The position numbers and the translations under genes were made by a program. The notes beneath the pieces were generated by a model. It ran no database searches. It had not been told where the DNA came from and saw only the letters and a program-made list of their open reading frames with translations. Of a stretch of DNA of 64,000 nucleotides, positions 24,133 through 32,245 are shown one piece after another (the stretch's first letter is position 1; each line of letters starts with the position of its first letter). The DNA is from Mycolicibacter senuensis (lineage in GTDB: Bacteria; Actinomycetota; Actinomycetes; Mycobacteriales; Mycobacteriaceae). Location of the stretch: assembly GCF_002101885.1 (NCBI RefSeq), contig NZ_LQPS01000054.1:124001-188000 (forward strand), read 5' to 3'.

Positions 24133-24701
24133 CCGGCCCCACCGACGACGGCCTGGTGCGGTGTGCCTGGTCCGATGGTTCGGCGCTGTACCGCGACTAC
24201 CACGACCGGGAGTGGGGGCGTCCGGTGCGTGAGACGACGGCACTGTTCGAGCGGATCAGCCTGGAGGCCTTCCAGAGCGGGCTGTCGTGGCTGGTGATTC
24301 TGCGCAAGCGGGAGAACTTCCGGCGCGCGTTCGCCGACTTCGATGTCGAGACCGTCGCGCGCTACACCGACGCCGACGTGGCCCGGCTGATGACCGATGC
24401 CGGCATCGTGCGCAACCGGGCCAAGATCGAGGCGACGATCGCCAATGCGCGGGCCACCATCGCCCTGGGATCCACCGATTTGGCGGAGCTGTTGTGGTCA
24501 TTCGCCCCGCCGGCGCGCCCCCGGCCCGCCGAGCTGTCGGAAATTCCGGCCGTCACGCCGGAATCCACGGCGATGGCGCGCGAATTGAAGCGGCGCGGGT
24601 TCCGATTCGTTGGACCGACGACCGCCTACGCGTTGATGCAGGCCACCGGCATGGTCGACGACCACCTGCGGTCTTGTTGGGTACCGACGGTAACCGTCTA
24701 G
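24129..24701 (+). CDS. tagA: DNA-3-methyladenine glycosylase I
   Basis: The 190-residue product has TAG-family zinc ligands: Cys in VRCAWSD, His in YHDREWG, and the C-terminal HLRSC (HxxxC). The active-site region LEAFQSGLSWLVILRKRENF is present as LEAFQSGLSW. It removes 3-methyladenine from alkylated DNA, starting base excision repair, and corresponds to Rv1210. The TTG start gives a 4-bp overlap with the DivIVA-like gene. Confidence 0.94.
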   Translation: MTGPTDDGLVRCAWSDGSALYRDYHDREWGRPVRETTALFERISLEAFQSGLSWLVILRKRENFRRAFADFDVETVARYTDADVARLMTDAGIVRNRAKIEATIANARATIALGSTDLAELLWSFAPPARPRPAELSEIPAVTPESTAMARELKRRGFRFVGPTTAYALMQATGMVDDHLRSCWVPTVTV

Positions 24702-24770
24702 ATCCATTAAAATGCACTCCTGGAATCGGGTCTTGTGCACGCGGCGTCGCCGATAGGGAAGAATGGCGTG

Positions 24771-24881
24771 GTGAAACTGCAGTTCGATGCCGGATGCTGC
24801 GATCGCGGTGCACAGCCGGCGCAGATCAAGGGCACGGCCGGTGGGCTGGTACCTGGAGGGAGCACTCGATGGCGGCGATGA
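24771..24881 (+). CDS. possible 36-codon upstream ORF before the DUF3117 gene
   Basis: A GTG at 24771 opens a frame of 36 codons beginning VKLQFDAGCCDRG and overlapping the first 13 bases of the DUF3117 gene in another frame. A weak -10-like AAGAAT (24759-24764) ends 6 nt before it. The pair of cysteine codons recalls cysteine-sensing leader peptides, but the usual terminal run of cysteines is missing. It may be a non-coding leader of the next gene. Confidence 0.25.
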   Translation: MKLQFDAGCCDRGAQPAQIKGTAGGLVPGGSTRWRR

Positions 24882-25036
24882 AGCCCCGGACCGGTGACGG
24901 TCCACTGGAAGCGACCAAAGAGGGGCGCGGCATCGTCATGCGGGTACCGCTTGAGGGTGGTGGACGACTGGTCGTCGAACTGACTCCGGACGAGGCCGCC
25001 GCACTGGGCGACGAACTCAAAGCCGTCACGAGCTGA
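24869..25036 (+). CDS. DUF3117 small conserved protein (Rv1211-like)
   Basis: The 55-residue product MAAMKPRTGDGPLEATKEGR..., with the core RVPLEGGGRLVVELTPDEA, is the whole DUF3117 domain and corresponds to Rv1211. GGAGGG lies 8 nt before the ATG at 24869, which decides the start. The family is highly conserved in actinobacteria and has no confirmed biochemical function. The gene ends tail-to-tail with glgM across a nested hairpin. Confidence 0.88.
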   Translation: MAAMKPRTGDGPLEATKEGRGIVMRVPLEGGGRLVVELTPDEAAALGDELKAVTS

Positions 25037-25065
25037 CGGGCGGTCCGTCCCGACGGACTGTCAGC
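25032..25065. terminator. nested hairpin spanning stop codons of DUF3117 gene and glgM
   Basis: Outer arms GCTGAC (25032-25037) and GTCAGC (25060-25065) enclose inner arms GTCCGT (25043-25048) and ACGGAC (25053-25058) around a CCCG loop. The outer arms contain both stop codons. It reads the same on both strands, as expected for a bidirectional terminator, and has no T tract. Confidence 0.5.
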
Positions 25066-26227
25066 CGGCGCCCAATTGCCGATACACGGCGTGGGTCTGC
25101 TCGGCGACGCGCTGCCAGGAGAAGACCTCCTCGCAGCGGAGCCTGCCGGCCTCGCCGTATCGCCGTGCGGTTCCCGGGTCGTCGATCAGCGCGTTGACCG
25201 CCGCGGCCAGGCCGTTGCAGTAACCGTCCGGGTCGGCGGGGTGATAGGGCACCAGCGACCCGGTGACGCCGTCGGCGACCACCTCGGGTATGCCGCCGAC
25301 GTCGGAGGCCACCACGGCGGTGCCGCAGGCCATCGCCTCAAGGTTGACGATGCCCAACGGCTCGTAGACCGAAGGGCAGACGAACACGTTTGCTGCCGAG
25401 AGCAATTCGCGGATCTGCCGGGCCGGCAGGGTCTCCTGGATCCAGAACACCCCGCTGCGGGTAGCGGCCAGATCCGCGACGGCCGCGCTCACCTCGGCGG
25501 CGATCTCCGGGGTGTCGGGTGCGCCGGCGCACAACACCAACTGCGCCTCCGGACGGAACCGGTGCGCGGCGGCCACCAGATGGGCCACCCCCTTCTGCCG
25601 GGTGATCCGCCCGACGAACGCCACCATGGGCCGGTCGGGGTCCACGCCGAGTTCGGCCAGCATCGACGACTCCGTCGCGGCCGGCTGCGGGCACCACACC
25701 CCGGTGTCGATGCCGCTGTGGATGACATGGACACGGTCGGGCCGCAGGTCCGGGTAGACCCGCAGCAGGTCGTCGCGCATGGCCGAGCTGACCGCAATCA
25801 CCGCGTCGGCCGCGGTCGTGGCCACCTGCTCCGCCCAGGACGACACCCGGTAGCCGCCGCCCAGTTGCTCGGCCTTCCAGGGCCGCAGTGGCTCCAGCGA
25901 ATGCGCGGTGAGCACGTGGGGGATGTCGTAGAGCAGTGCCGCCAGCCGGCCGGCCAAAGCGGTGTACCAGGTGTGCGAGTGCGCGATATCAGCCGTGCCG
26001 ACGGCGTCGGCCATCGTCAGGTCGGCCGAGAGGGTGCCCAGCGCCGGATTCGCGTCCCGCAGCGCCGGATCCGGCTGATGCGCCGTGGCGCCCGGCCGGG
26101 GCGCACCCATGCAGTGCACGTCGACGCGGCACAGCCGGCGCAACGCCTCCACCAGGTTCGTCACGTGCACGCCCGCGCCGCCGTAGATGTCCGGGGGGTA
26201 TTCCCGGGTCAGCATCGCCACCCGCAT
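25061..26227 (-). CDS. glgM: alpha-maltose-1-phosphate synthase GlgM (annotated historically as GlgA)
   Basis: The 388-residue GT4-type glycosyltransferase matches Rv1212c. It has an N-terminal YPPDIYGGAGVHV segment, a middle VAFVGRITRQKG motif and the C-terminal ExxxxxxLEAMACGTAVVAS donor-site pattern. In mycobacteria this enzyme joins ADP-glucose and glucose 1-phosphate to form maltose 1-phosphate, which GlgE polymerises to glucan and capsular alpha-glucan. Its donor is made by GlgC, encoded divergently. ATG 26227 lies 7 nt after a TACGGT -10 box. The frame is open farther upstream across the intergenic region, but that start lacks homology. Confidence 0.93.
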   Translation of the reverse strand: MRVAMLTREYPPDIYGGAGVHVTNLVEALRRLCRVDVHCMGAPRPGATAHQPDPALRDANPALGTLSADLTMADAVGTADIAHSHTWYTALAGRLAALLYDIPHVLTAHSLEPLRPWKAEQLGGGYRVSSWAEQVATTAADAVIAVSSAMRDDLLRVYPDLRPDRVHVIHSGIDTGVWCPQPAATESSMLAELGVDPDRPMVAFVGRITRQKGVAHLVAAAHRFRPEAQLVLCAGAPDTPEIAAEVSAAVADLAATRSGVFWIQETLPARQIRELLSAANVFVCPSVYEPLGIVNLEAMACGTAVVASDVGGIPEVVADGVTGSLVPYHPADPDGYCNGLAAAVNALIDDPGTARRYGEAGRLRCEEVFSWQRVAEQTHAVYRQLGAG

Positions 26228-26234
26228 AACCCGC

Positions 26235-26344
26235 ACCGTAGCGGTCGGCGGCGGGCGGGCGCGCGGCGGATGACCCGGCGATGGGCACGAACCGGGCACC
26301 AATCGTGCGGTCCACTGGCAGGTCCTCAAAACGGCCGATAGGTT
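26235..26344. promoter_or_regulatory. divergent leaderless promoters of glgM and glgC
   Basis: On the minus strand TACGGT (complement of 26235-26240) ends 7 nt before the glgM ATG. On the plus strand TAGGTT (26339-26344) ends 7 nt before the glgC ATG at 26352. The 124-bp region between the starts therefore holds both control regions. Confidence 0.55.
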
Positions 26345-26351
26345 TGGGGCT

Positions 26352-27566
26352 ATGAGGGAAGCGCCGCATGTGCTGGGCATCGTGCTGGCCGGGGGAGAGG
26401 GCAAGCGGCTGCACCCGCTGACCGTCGACCGGGCCAAGCCGGCTGTTCCCTTCGGCGGCGCCTACCGGCTCATCGATTTCGTGCTGTCGAATCTGGTCAA
26501 TGCGCGGTACCTGCGGATCTGCGTTCTGACGCAGTACAAGTCGCACTCGCTGGACCGGCACATCTCGCAGAACTGGCGGCTGAGCGGCCTGGCGGGGGAG
26601 TACATCACCCCGGTGCCGGCCCAGCAGCGGCTGGGGCCGCGCTGGTACACCGGGTCGGCCGATGCCATCTATCAGTCGTTGAACCTGATCTTCGACGAAG
26701 ACCCGGAATACATCGTGGTTTTCGGCGCCGACCACGTGTACCGGATGGACCCCGAACAGATGGTGCGCTTCCACATCGACAGCGGCGCCGGTGCGACGGT
26801 CGCCGGGGTGCGGGTGCCGCGCGCGGAGGCGACGTCGTTCGGCTGTATCGACGCCGACGAGTCCGGGCGGATCCGCAACTTCGTGGAGAAGCCGGCGAAC
26901 CCGCCGGGCACGCCGGACGACCCGGACAGCACCTACGTCTCGATGGGCAACTACATCTTCACCACCAAGGTGCTCATCGACGCGATCCGCGCCGACGCCG
27001 ACGACGACCACTCCGACCACGACATGGGCGGCGACATCATTCCGCGCCTGGTGACCGACGGCATGGCCGCCGTGTACGACTTCTCCGACAACGAGGTGCC
27101 CGGCGCCACCGAGCGGGACCGCGGCTACTGGCGCGACGTGGGAACCCTGGACGCGTTCTACGACGCCCACATGGATCTGGTGTCGGCGCACCCGGTTTTC
27201 AACCTGTACAACAAGCGCTGGCCGATCCACGGCGCGACCGAGAACCTGGCGCCGGCGAAATTCGTCAACGGCGGCACCGCGCAGGAGTCGGTGGTGGGCA
27301 CGGGCAGTGTCATCTCGGCCGGCTCGGTGCGCAATTCGGTGTTGTCGTCCAACGTGGTGATCGACGACGGCGCGATCGTGGAGGACAGCGTCATCATGCC
27401 CGGGACCCGAGTGGGACGCGGCGCGGTGGTGCGCCACGCGATCCTGGACAAGAACGTGGTGGTCGGCCCGGGCGAGATGATCGGTGTCGACCTGGAGAAG
27501 GACCGCGAACGGTTCTCGATCAGCGCCGGCGGTGTGGTCGCCGTCGGCAAGGGCGTCTGGATCTGA
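26352..27566 (+). CDS. glgC: glucose-1-phosphate adenylyltransferase GlgC
   Basis: The 404-residue product matches Rv1213. The N-terminal LAGGEGKRLHPLT is the nucleotide loop, followed by KPAVPFGG, and the C-terminal third is a left-handed beta-helix. It makes ADP-glucose from ATP and glucose 1-phosphate, feeding GlgM and thus maltose-1-phosphate and alpha-glucan synthesis. ATG 26352 is directly preceded by a leaderless-type -10 box. Confidence 0.96.
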   Translation: MREAPHVLGIVLAGGEGKRLHPLTVDRAKPAVPFGGAYRLIDFVLSNLVNARYLRICVLTQYKSHSLDRHISQNWRLSGLAGEYITPVPAQQRLGPRWYTGSADAIYQSLNLIFDEDPEYIVVFGADHVYRMDPEQMVRFHIDSGAGATVAGVRVPRAEATSFGCIDADESGRIRNFVEKPANPPGTPDDPDSTYVSMGNYIFTTKVLIDAIRADADDDHSDHDMGGDIIPRLVTDGMAAVYDFSDNEVPGATERDRGYWRDVGTLDAFYDAHMDLVSAHPVFNLYNKRWPIHGATENLAPAKFVNGGTAQESVVGTGSVISAGSVRNSVLSSNVVIDDGAIVEDSVIMPGTRVGRGAVVRHAILDKNVVVGPGEMIGVDLEKDRERFSISAGGVVAVGKGVWI

Positions 27567-27575
27567 CGGCGATCG

Positions 27576-27592
27576 CCGGCGCGGGGCGCCGG
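27576..27592. terminator. GC-rich hairpin between glgC and the PGRS gene
   Basis: CCGGCGC (27576-27582) and GCGCCGG (27586-27592) form a perfect 7-bp stem with a GGG loop in the 28-bp gap between the converging genes. It probably terminates glgC and possibly the gene from the other side; no T tract. Confidence 0.5.
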
Positions 27593-27594
27593 GC

Positions 27595-28911
27595 CTAGAA
27601 CGGTTCCTCGGCGCCGCCGGGGTTGCAGCCGTTGGCCAACATGCTCAGCGTGCTGACGACCGGACGCCACGGCTCCAGGTTCCAACTGGTCTTGCCGGGG
27701 AGAATGAACTCGGCGAACTGCCAGTGGCACAGGAACTGTTCGCGCATGCCGGAGGTGTTGGCGTCCGGGTTTCGGTTCACCACCTCCGACCAGGCCTGCT
27801 CACCTTGACGTAGCGTGCCGGTCTCGCCGGCCTCGGTCCGCCCGGTGTCGGTCGGATAGACCCGCAGGCTGGTGCCGCCGTCGTAGTCCACCCATTGGGT
27901 GCGCTCGACGTAGGGCGACGCACTGACGCCCGACGCGCCCAGCCAGCCGCCCGAGCCGCCGAGACCGCCGGCGCCGCCGGCGCCGCCGGCGCTACCCAGA
28001 CCGCCGTCGCCGCCGCGGCCCAACAGCAGCCCGCCCGCGCCGCCGTCGCCACCGGCCCCGCCGTTGCCCGCCTCGACGTCCGCCCAGCCGGCACCGCCGT
28101 CACCGCCTGCGCCGCCGGTGCCGCCGGTGCCCAGCCACCAGCCGCCGGCTCCACCGGTTCCGCCGGTGCCCCCGTCACCGCCGAGATCGCCGGTGCCGCC
28201 GGCCCCGCCGGGGCCGCCGATGCCCATGAACCAGCCGCCGGCACCACCGTCGCCGCCGGTTCCACCGGTGGCGCCCAGACCGCCGGCCCCGCCGTGACCG
28301 AAGAACCCGCCGTCACCGCCGGCACCGCCCGCGCCGTCGATCCCGGCACCGCCGTTGCCGAACAGGAACCCACCGTCACCGGCGTCGCCGAACCCGCCCC
28401 ACTGGCCGAACAGACTGTCGTTGACGCCGTCGAATCCGTCGATGCCATCGCCGATCAGGTCGCGGCCGAACAGCGTGATGAACGGCGCGTTGATCAGGTC
28501 GAGGCTGAACTCTCCGAACGGGCTGGTGATCCATTCCTGCAGGCCGGCGTGCAACGGCGCGTAGAAGAACTGGTCCAGCCACGCGGCGGCGTCAAAGGTC
28601 TGCCCCGGGCCCGGCAGCGCCAGCACCGCGTCGATCGTGGTGGAGAAGAACGCGTTGCTCGCCGGATCCAGTTGGTCCACCCAGGTCTGCGCCAACTCCA
28701 TCAAGCTGCCCAGGTCGAGGCCGGGCTCGGTGGTGTCGACGGCCGCCATCGGCGCGACCAGGTCGATGGCCCAATCCCAGTCCGCCTGTGCGGGCGGGGC
28801 CGGCGTCATCGGGGTGATCCCGAGCAGGGCCGCGGCGCCCAGTGCGCCGGCCACCCGCCCGGCCGAAAGCGCCCGAATACCGCCGCCACTGCCTCGCCGG
28901 GGTGTGCGCAT
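27595..28911 (-). CDS. secreted PGRS-repeat protein with DUF2599-like C-terminus and no PE domain
   Basis: The 438-residue protein starts with an Arg-rich Sec signal peptide that would be cut at AQA/DWDW (43/44), not with a PE domain. Residues 44-176 resemble the linker that follows PE in PE_PGRS proteins, including INAPFITLFGRDLIGDG around 140-155 (the GRPLI region). Residues 177-328 are Gly-Gly-Ala/Asp PGRS repeats. Residues about 335-432, with VYPTDTGR, EQFLCHW and SWNLEPWRP and two cysteines, match DUF2599 as I recall that family. The product is probably exported by Sec rather than ESX-5. M. tuberculosis has a PE gene (PE14) at this locus. The ribosome-binding GGAGG is 11 nt from the ATG. 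Confidence 0.85.
   Translation of the reverse strand: MRTPRRGSGGGIRALSAGRVAGALGAAALLGITPMTPAPPAQADWDWAIDLVAPMAAVDTTEPGLDLGSLMELAQTWVDQLDPASNAFFSTTIDAVLALPGPGQTFDAAAWLDQFFYAPLHAGLQEWITSPFGEFSLDLINAPFITLFGRDLIGDGIDGFDGVNDSLFGQWGGFGDAGDGGFLFGNGGAGIDGAGGAGGDGGFFGHGGAGGLGATGGTGGDGGAGGWFMGIGGPGGAGGTGDLGGDGGTGGTGGAGGWWLGTGGTGGAGGDGGAGWADVEAGNGGAGGDGGAGGLLLGRGGDGGLGSAGGAGGAGGLGGSGGWLGASGVSASPYVERTQWVDYDGGTSLRVYPTDTGRTEAGETGTLRQGEQAWSEVVNRNPDANTSGMREQFLCHWQFAEFILPGKTSWNLEPWRPVVSTLSMLANGCNPGGAEEPF
27928..28383 (-). repeat. PGRS tandem repeats (GGX codons) within the secreted PGRS gene
   Basis: This stretch encodes residues 177-328 as Gly-Gly-X and Gly-Ala-Gly-Gly units on near-repetitive GCC/GCCGCC-rich DNA. 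Such tracts expand and contract by slippage or recombination, so length can vary between strains. Confidence 0.85.
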
Positions 28912-29020
28912 GGCTCGACCAGCCTCCCTGAATCACGTCGACAGTCACGTTGAGCGGCCGCGTTTAACAGCCTGTGCTTAGGGAACTGTAAGCCAAGGTG
29001 GCTAAAAAGTGGAATGTTGA

Positions 29021-29695
29021 CTACCAGAAATACGGAATCAGGCGGTAGCGGACTTTCTCGGTGTACTCCCGGTAGCCACTGAGCTCAGCGGTGAGCAGTT
29101 GCTCCTCGTCCCGGATCCGCAGCACCAGCAGCGCCAGTCCGGGCAGCAGGAACACCAGCCCCCAGTAGGAGCCGAGCGCCAACGGAGTCCCGATCATCAG
29201 CAGGACGTTGCCGGTGTACATCGGGTGCCGCACCCACGCGTACAGCCCGGTGGAGACCAGCGTCTGGCCCGCTTCCACGGTGACGTTGGCGGCCGCGTAG
29301 CCGTTCTGGATGACCACCACCATGGCGGCCCCGAGCCCGATCGCCACCAGCGCATCGCCGAGCAGGCACACCGGTGTCGGCACCGCCGACCAGCCGAAGC
29401 GGTGATCGAGGGCGCTGAGCACGAACATGGCCGCGAAGCAGATGAACACGGCGGTGATCACCCGCCGTTGCAGCGGTCGGCTCTCGGCCCGCGGGCCGAC
29501 CTGCATTCGCCGTTGCAGCGCAGCGGGATTGGTGCGCATCAGATAGATGCTGGGAATCCAGGTGGACGCCGCGAACACCGCGAGGAACACCCACGCCTGC
29601 CAGTAGTGCAGCGTTCCGGCCGGCACGAACAGCAGCACGCCGAACACCACCAGCCCCAACGACGCGGTAACCAGTCCCTTGCCGACAGTCTTCAC
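29021..29695 (-). CDS. isoprenylcysteine carboxyl methyltransferase-like membrane protein (Rv1216c-like)
   Basis: The 224-residue protein has about five transmembrane helices and ends with the ICMT/PEMT-type SAM site: YAWVRHPMYTGNVL then RDEEQLL and YREYTEKVRYRLIPYFW. The size matches Rv1216c. These enzymes methylate lipids or polyprenyl substrates in the membrane; the substrate here is unknown. The GTG start follows GAGGAGG by 5 nt, and the gene is 10 bp after the ABC permease stop on the same strand, so it likely belongs to that operon. Confidence 0.85.
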   Translation of the reverse strand: MKTVGKGLVTASLGLVVFGVLLFVPAGTLHYWQAWVFLAVFAASTWIPSIYLMRTNPAALQRRMQVGPRAESRPLQRRVITAVFICFAAMFVLSALDHRFGWSAVPTPVCLLGDALVAIGLGAAMVVVIQNGYAAANVTVEAGQTLVSTGLYAWVRHPMYTGNVLLMIGTPLALGSYWGLVFLLPGLALLVLRIRDEEQLLTAELSGYREYTEKVRYRLIPYFW

Positions 29696-29705
29696 GGTTG
29701 CCTCC

Positions 29706-31343
29706 TCAGGAGTTGAGGTCTCTGCGGCGAAAAGCCCAGGCGCCCAGCCCGATCAGCGATGCATCGATCACCAGCAGCACCGCCAGCGGCACGACGCTGA
29801 ATCCGCTGCTGACCAGCGGAACATGGCCGAACGGCTCGAGGTCGAGGAGCCACTGCGGCAATCCGGCGATGGTGCCCAACAGATACAGCGCGACGAACCA
29901 GATCAGCACCGCCCAGGCGGCGGGAGCGAATCGGGGCGCGAGTCCGAACAGCAGCACCGCCACCGCCGCGGGCAACCACACCGCTGGCAGTTGCACCGCG
30001 GCGCTGCCCACCGCGGTGGCCAGCTGCCCGCCGACGTCACCGGAGGCCGTCCCGTAGACGGTCCCGGCCACCACTCCGGCGGCCAGCATGGCTATCGCCG
30101 ACCCGGCCAGTGCGATCACCAGATGGCTTGCCAGCCAACGATTCCGGCAAAGCGATCCGGCCAGCACGGTCTCGGCGCGCGCGGTGGACTCCTCCTGGTG
30201 CAGCCGCAGCACCAGCGACACCGCGAAGGCCGCGGCGACCATGCCCAACATGGCGAACGCCACCGCGATGAACGCCTGCTCGAGCGCTGCGGTGCCACCG
30301 AGCCGGATGACGATGTCGCGGGCGCTGTCGCTGCCGACCTCGTCGCCGATGCCGTGCGTCACGCTGCCGACCAGCAGCCCGTAGAGCACCAGACCGGTCG
30401 TCCACAGCAGCAGCGCGCCGCGATCGAGCCGCCACGCCAGCCCGAACGCCCCGGCCAGCGTCGGCGCCGCCCGGCGCGGCCCCGGACGATCGGTCAGCAG
30501 TCCGGCGCCGACATCCCGGCGGGCCGCGAGGCGGTAGGCCAGCCAGGTCAGCGCGACCGTCGTCGCCAGATGCAGCAGCAGCACCCACCACCGCTCACCG
30601 GCGTAGGGACGTACCTGCAACGACCAGCCGAGCGGGGAGAGCCACGACAGGACGCCGGATCCGGCGTCGCCGAGCGCCCGCAACGTGAAAGCCGCGGCCA
30701 GCACGCCGAACGCGGCACCGCGGGCGAACCGGGCGCCGGGGGACAACTGCGCGGCAACGGCTGCGACGGCCGCGAACACCAGCCCCGAGCAGGCCAGCGC
30801 CGCCCCGAACGCCCACGACCCCGCGGCCGGCACGTCGGTGGTGAGCAGGCCCGCCGCCCCGATGACGCCGGTGAGCACCGACGCCCCGAACGCCAGCAGC
30901 AGCGCGCCGGTCAGGCCGGCGTATCGGCCCACCGCGGTCGAGTCGATCAGCTCGGTGCGGCCGGACTCCTCGTCGGCGCGGGTGTGCCGGATGACGGTCA
31001 GGATCACCGCGACCGCGATGAGCAGATGGAAGATCCCGGCCTTCCAGATGCCCACGGCACCGAGGGTGTCGTTGTAGACAGGGCCGTAGACCGCGCGCTG
31101 CGCCGGGCTGGCCATGATGGTCGCCGCCAGACCGGCGCGGTCGGCCGCGGTGGGGTAGACGGCGGCCACGCTGGCGATGTAGACGCCGGCCAACGGCAGC
31201 GACAACAGCAGCACCCACAGCGGCGCGACGACGCGGTCGCGGCGCAGATAGAGCCGGAGCATGCCGAGGGCGCCGGTGAACTCCGGGCCGCGCCGGAAGG
31301 GCCCGGATGCCGGCGGCGCCTGCGGCACAGCGGCGGTGGTCAT
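29706..31343 (-). CDS. ABC exporter permease (Rv1217c-like)
   Basis: The 545-residue protein has about twelve hydrophobic segments in two halves, like the tetronasin-type ABC-2 permease. With the ATPase encoded just upstream it would form an efflux pump. The M. tuberculosis pair Rv1217c-Rv1218c has been associated with drug efflux. ATG 31343 overlaps the ATPase stop (ATGA), showing coupled translation. Expression is probably repressed by the TetR protein at the head of the operon. Confidence 0.92.
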   Translation of the reverse strand: MTTAAVPQAPPASGPFRRGPEFTGALGMLRLYLRRDRVVAPLWVLLLSLPLAGVYIASVAAVYPTAADRAGLAATIMASPAQRAVYGPVYNDTLGAVGIWKAGIFHLLIAVAVILTVIRHTRADEESGRTELIDSTAVGRYAGLTGALLLAFGASVLTGVIGAAGLLTTDVPAAGSWAFGAALACSGLVFAAVAAVAAQLSPGARFARGAAFGVLAAAFTLRALGDAGSGVLSWLSPLGWSLQVRPYAGERWWVLLLHLATTVALTWLAYRLAARRDVGAGLLTDRPGPRRAAPTLAGAFGLAWRLDRGALLLWTTGLVLYGLLVGSVTHGIGDEVGSDSARDIVIRLGGTAALEQAFIAVAFAMLGMVAAAFAVSLVLRLHQEESTARAETVLAGSLCRNRWLASHLVIALAGSAIAMLAAGVVAGTVYGTASGDVGGQLATAVGSAAVQLPAVWLPAAVAVLLFGLAPRFAPAAWAVLIWFVALYLLGTIAGLPQWLLDLEPFGHVPLVSSGFSVVPLAVLLVIDASLIGLGAWAFRRRDLNS

Positions 31344-32245
31344 GCCCGCGCCGTGTCGTAGTGCCGCAGGAAGAGCTCCTCGAGGGTGGGCGGCCGGCTG
31401 GTGAGGCTGCGTACCCCGGCGGCGCCGAGCACGGCGATCAGGTCAGCGAGACTGGCGCTGTCGACCTGCGCGTGCAGCACGGTGCCGTGGTAGCGCACGT
31501 CGGCGACGCCCGGGATGCGGGTGAGATCGCCCGGATCGCGCATCAGGTCGGCTTGGATCGACGTGCGGTGCAAGTGGCGCAGCGAATCCAGCGAGCCGCT
31601 CTCGATGACGCGTCCGGCCCGGATGATCGTCACCCGCTGGCACAGCGCTTCGGTCTCGGCCAGGATGTGGCTCGACAGCAACACGGTGGCCCCGCGACGG
31701 CTCGCCTCGGCCACGCACTGCTGGAACACGTTCTCCATCAACGGGTCCAGGCCGCTGCTGGGCTCGTCGAGCAGCAACAGCCGGGCGTGCGAGGAGAAGG
31801 CCGAGATCAGCGACACCTTCTGGCGGTTGCCCTTCGAATAGGTGCGGGCCTTCTTGGTCGGGTCCAGGTCGAAGCGCTCGATCAACTCGTCACGGCGCCG
31901 CTCATCGATTCCGCCGCGCATCCGGGCGAGCAGGTCGATGATCTCGCCGCCGGACAGCGATGGCCACAACGTGACATCGCCGGGCACGTAGGCGATCTCA
32001 CGGTGCAGGTCGACCGCGTCGGTCCACGGGTCCCCGCCCAGCAGGCGCACGGTTCCGCCGTCGGCTCGCACCAACCCCAGCAGGATGCGGATGGTGGTGG
32101 ACTTGCCGGCGCCGTTGGGGCCGAGGAAGCCGTGCACCTCGCCGCCGTGCACCGTCAGATCCAGTCCGTCGAGTGCGGTGACCGGACCGAATCTCTTCTG
32201 CAGTCCCCGGACTTCGATGGCCGGCCAACGGTTCTCAGGTCGCAT
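31340..32245 (-). CDS. ABC exporter ATP-binding protein (Rv1218c-like)
   Basis: The 301-residue ATPase has Walker A GPNGAGKST, the Q-loop region, signature YSKGNRQKVSL, Walker B LLLLDEPSSGLDP and an H-loop SSHIL. The signature LSGGQ is replaced by YSKGN, as in this DrrA-type exporter group. It overlaps the TetR gene upstream by 11 bp and the permease gene downstream by 4 bp, which fixes it in one operon. It powers export of a hydrophobic compound. Confidence 0.94.
   Translation of the reverse strand: MRPENRWPAIEVRGLQKRFGPVTALDGLDLTVHGGEVHGFLGPNGAGKSTTIRILLGLVRADGGTVRLLGGDPWTDAVDLHREIAYVPGDVTLWPSLSGGEIIDLLARMRGGIDERRRDELIERFDLDPTKKARTYSKGNRQKVSLISAFSSHARLLLLDEPSSGLDPLMENVFQQCVAEASRRGATVLLSSHILAETEALCQRVTIIRAGRVIESGSLDSLRHLHRTSIQADLMRDPGDLTRIPGVADVRYHGTVLHAQVDSASLADLIAVLGAAGVRSLTSRPPTLEELFLRHYDTARA

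Noticed and set aside
24702..24868. Possible tRNA or small RNA gene in the tagA-DUF3117 gap
   Set aside because: No cloverleaf or clear promoter-terminator unit could be made out; only the possible short ORF is reported.
27928..28383. Repetitive GC-rich DNA considered as a CRISPR array
   Set aside because: The repeats are short, imperfect, have no unique spacers and encode the Gly-Gly-X PGRS domain in one frame.
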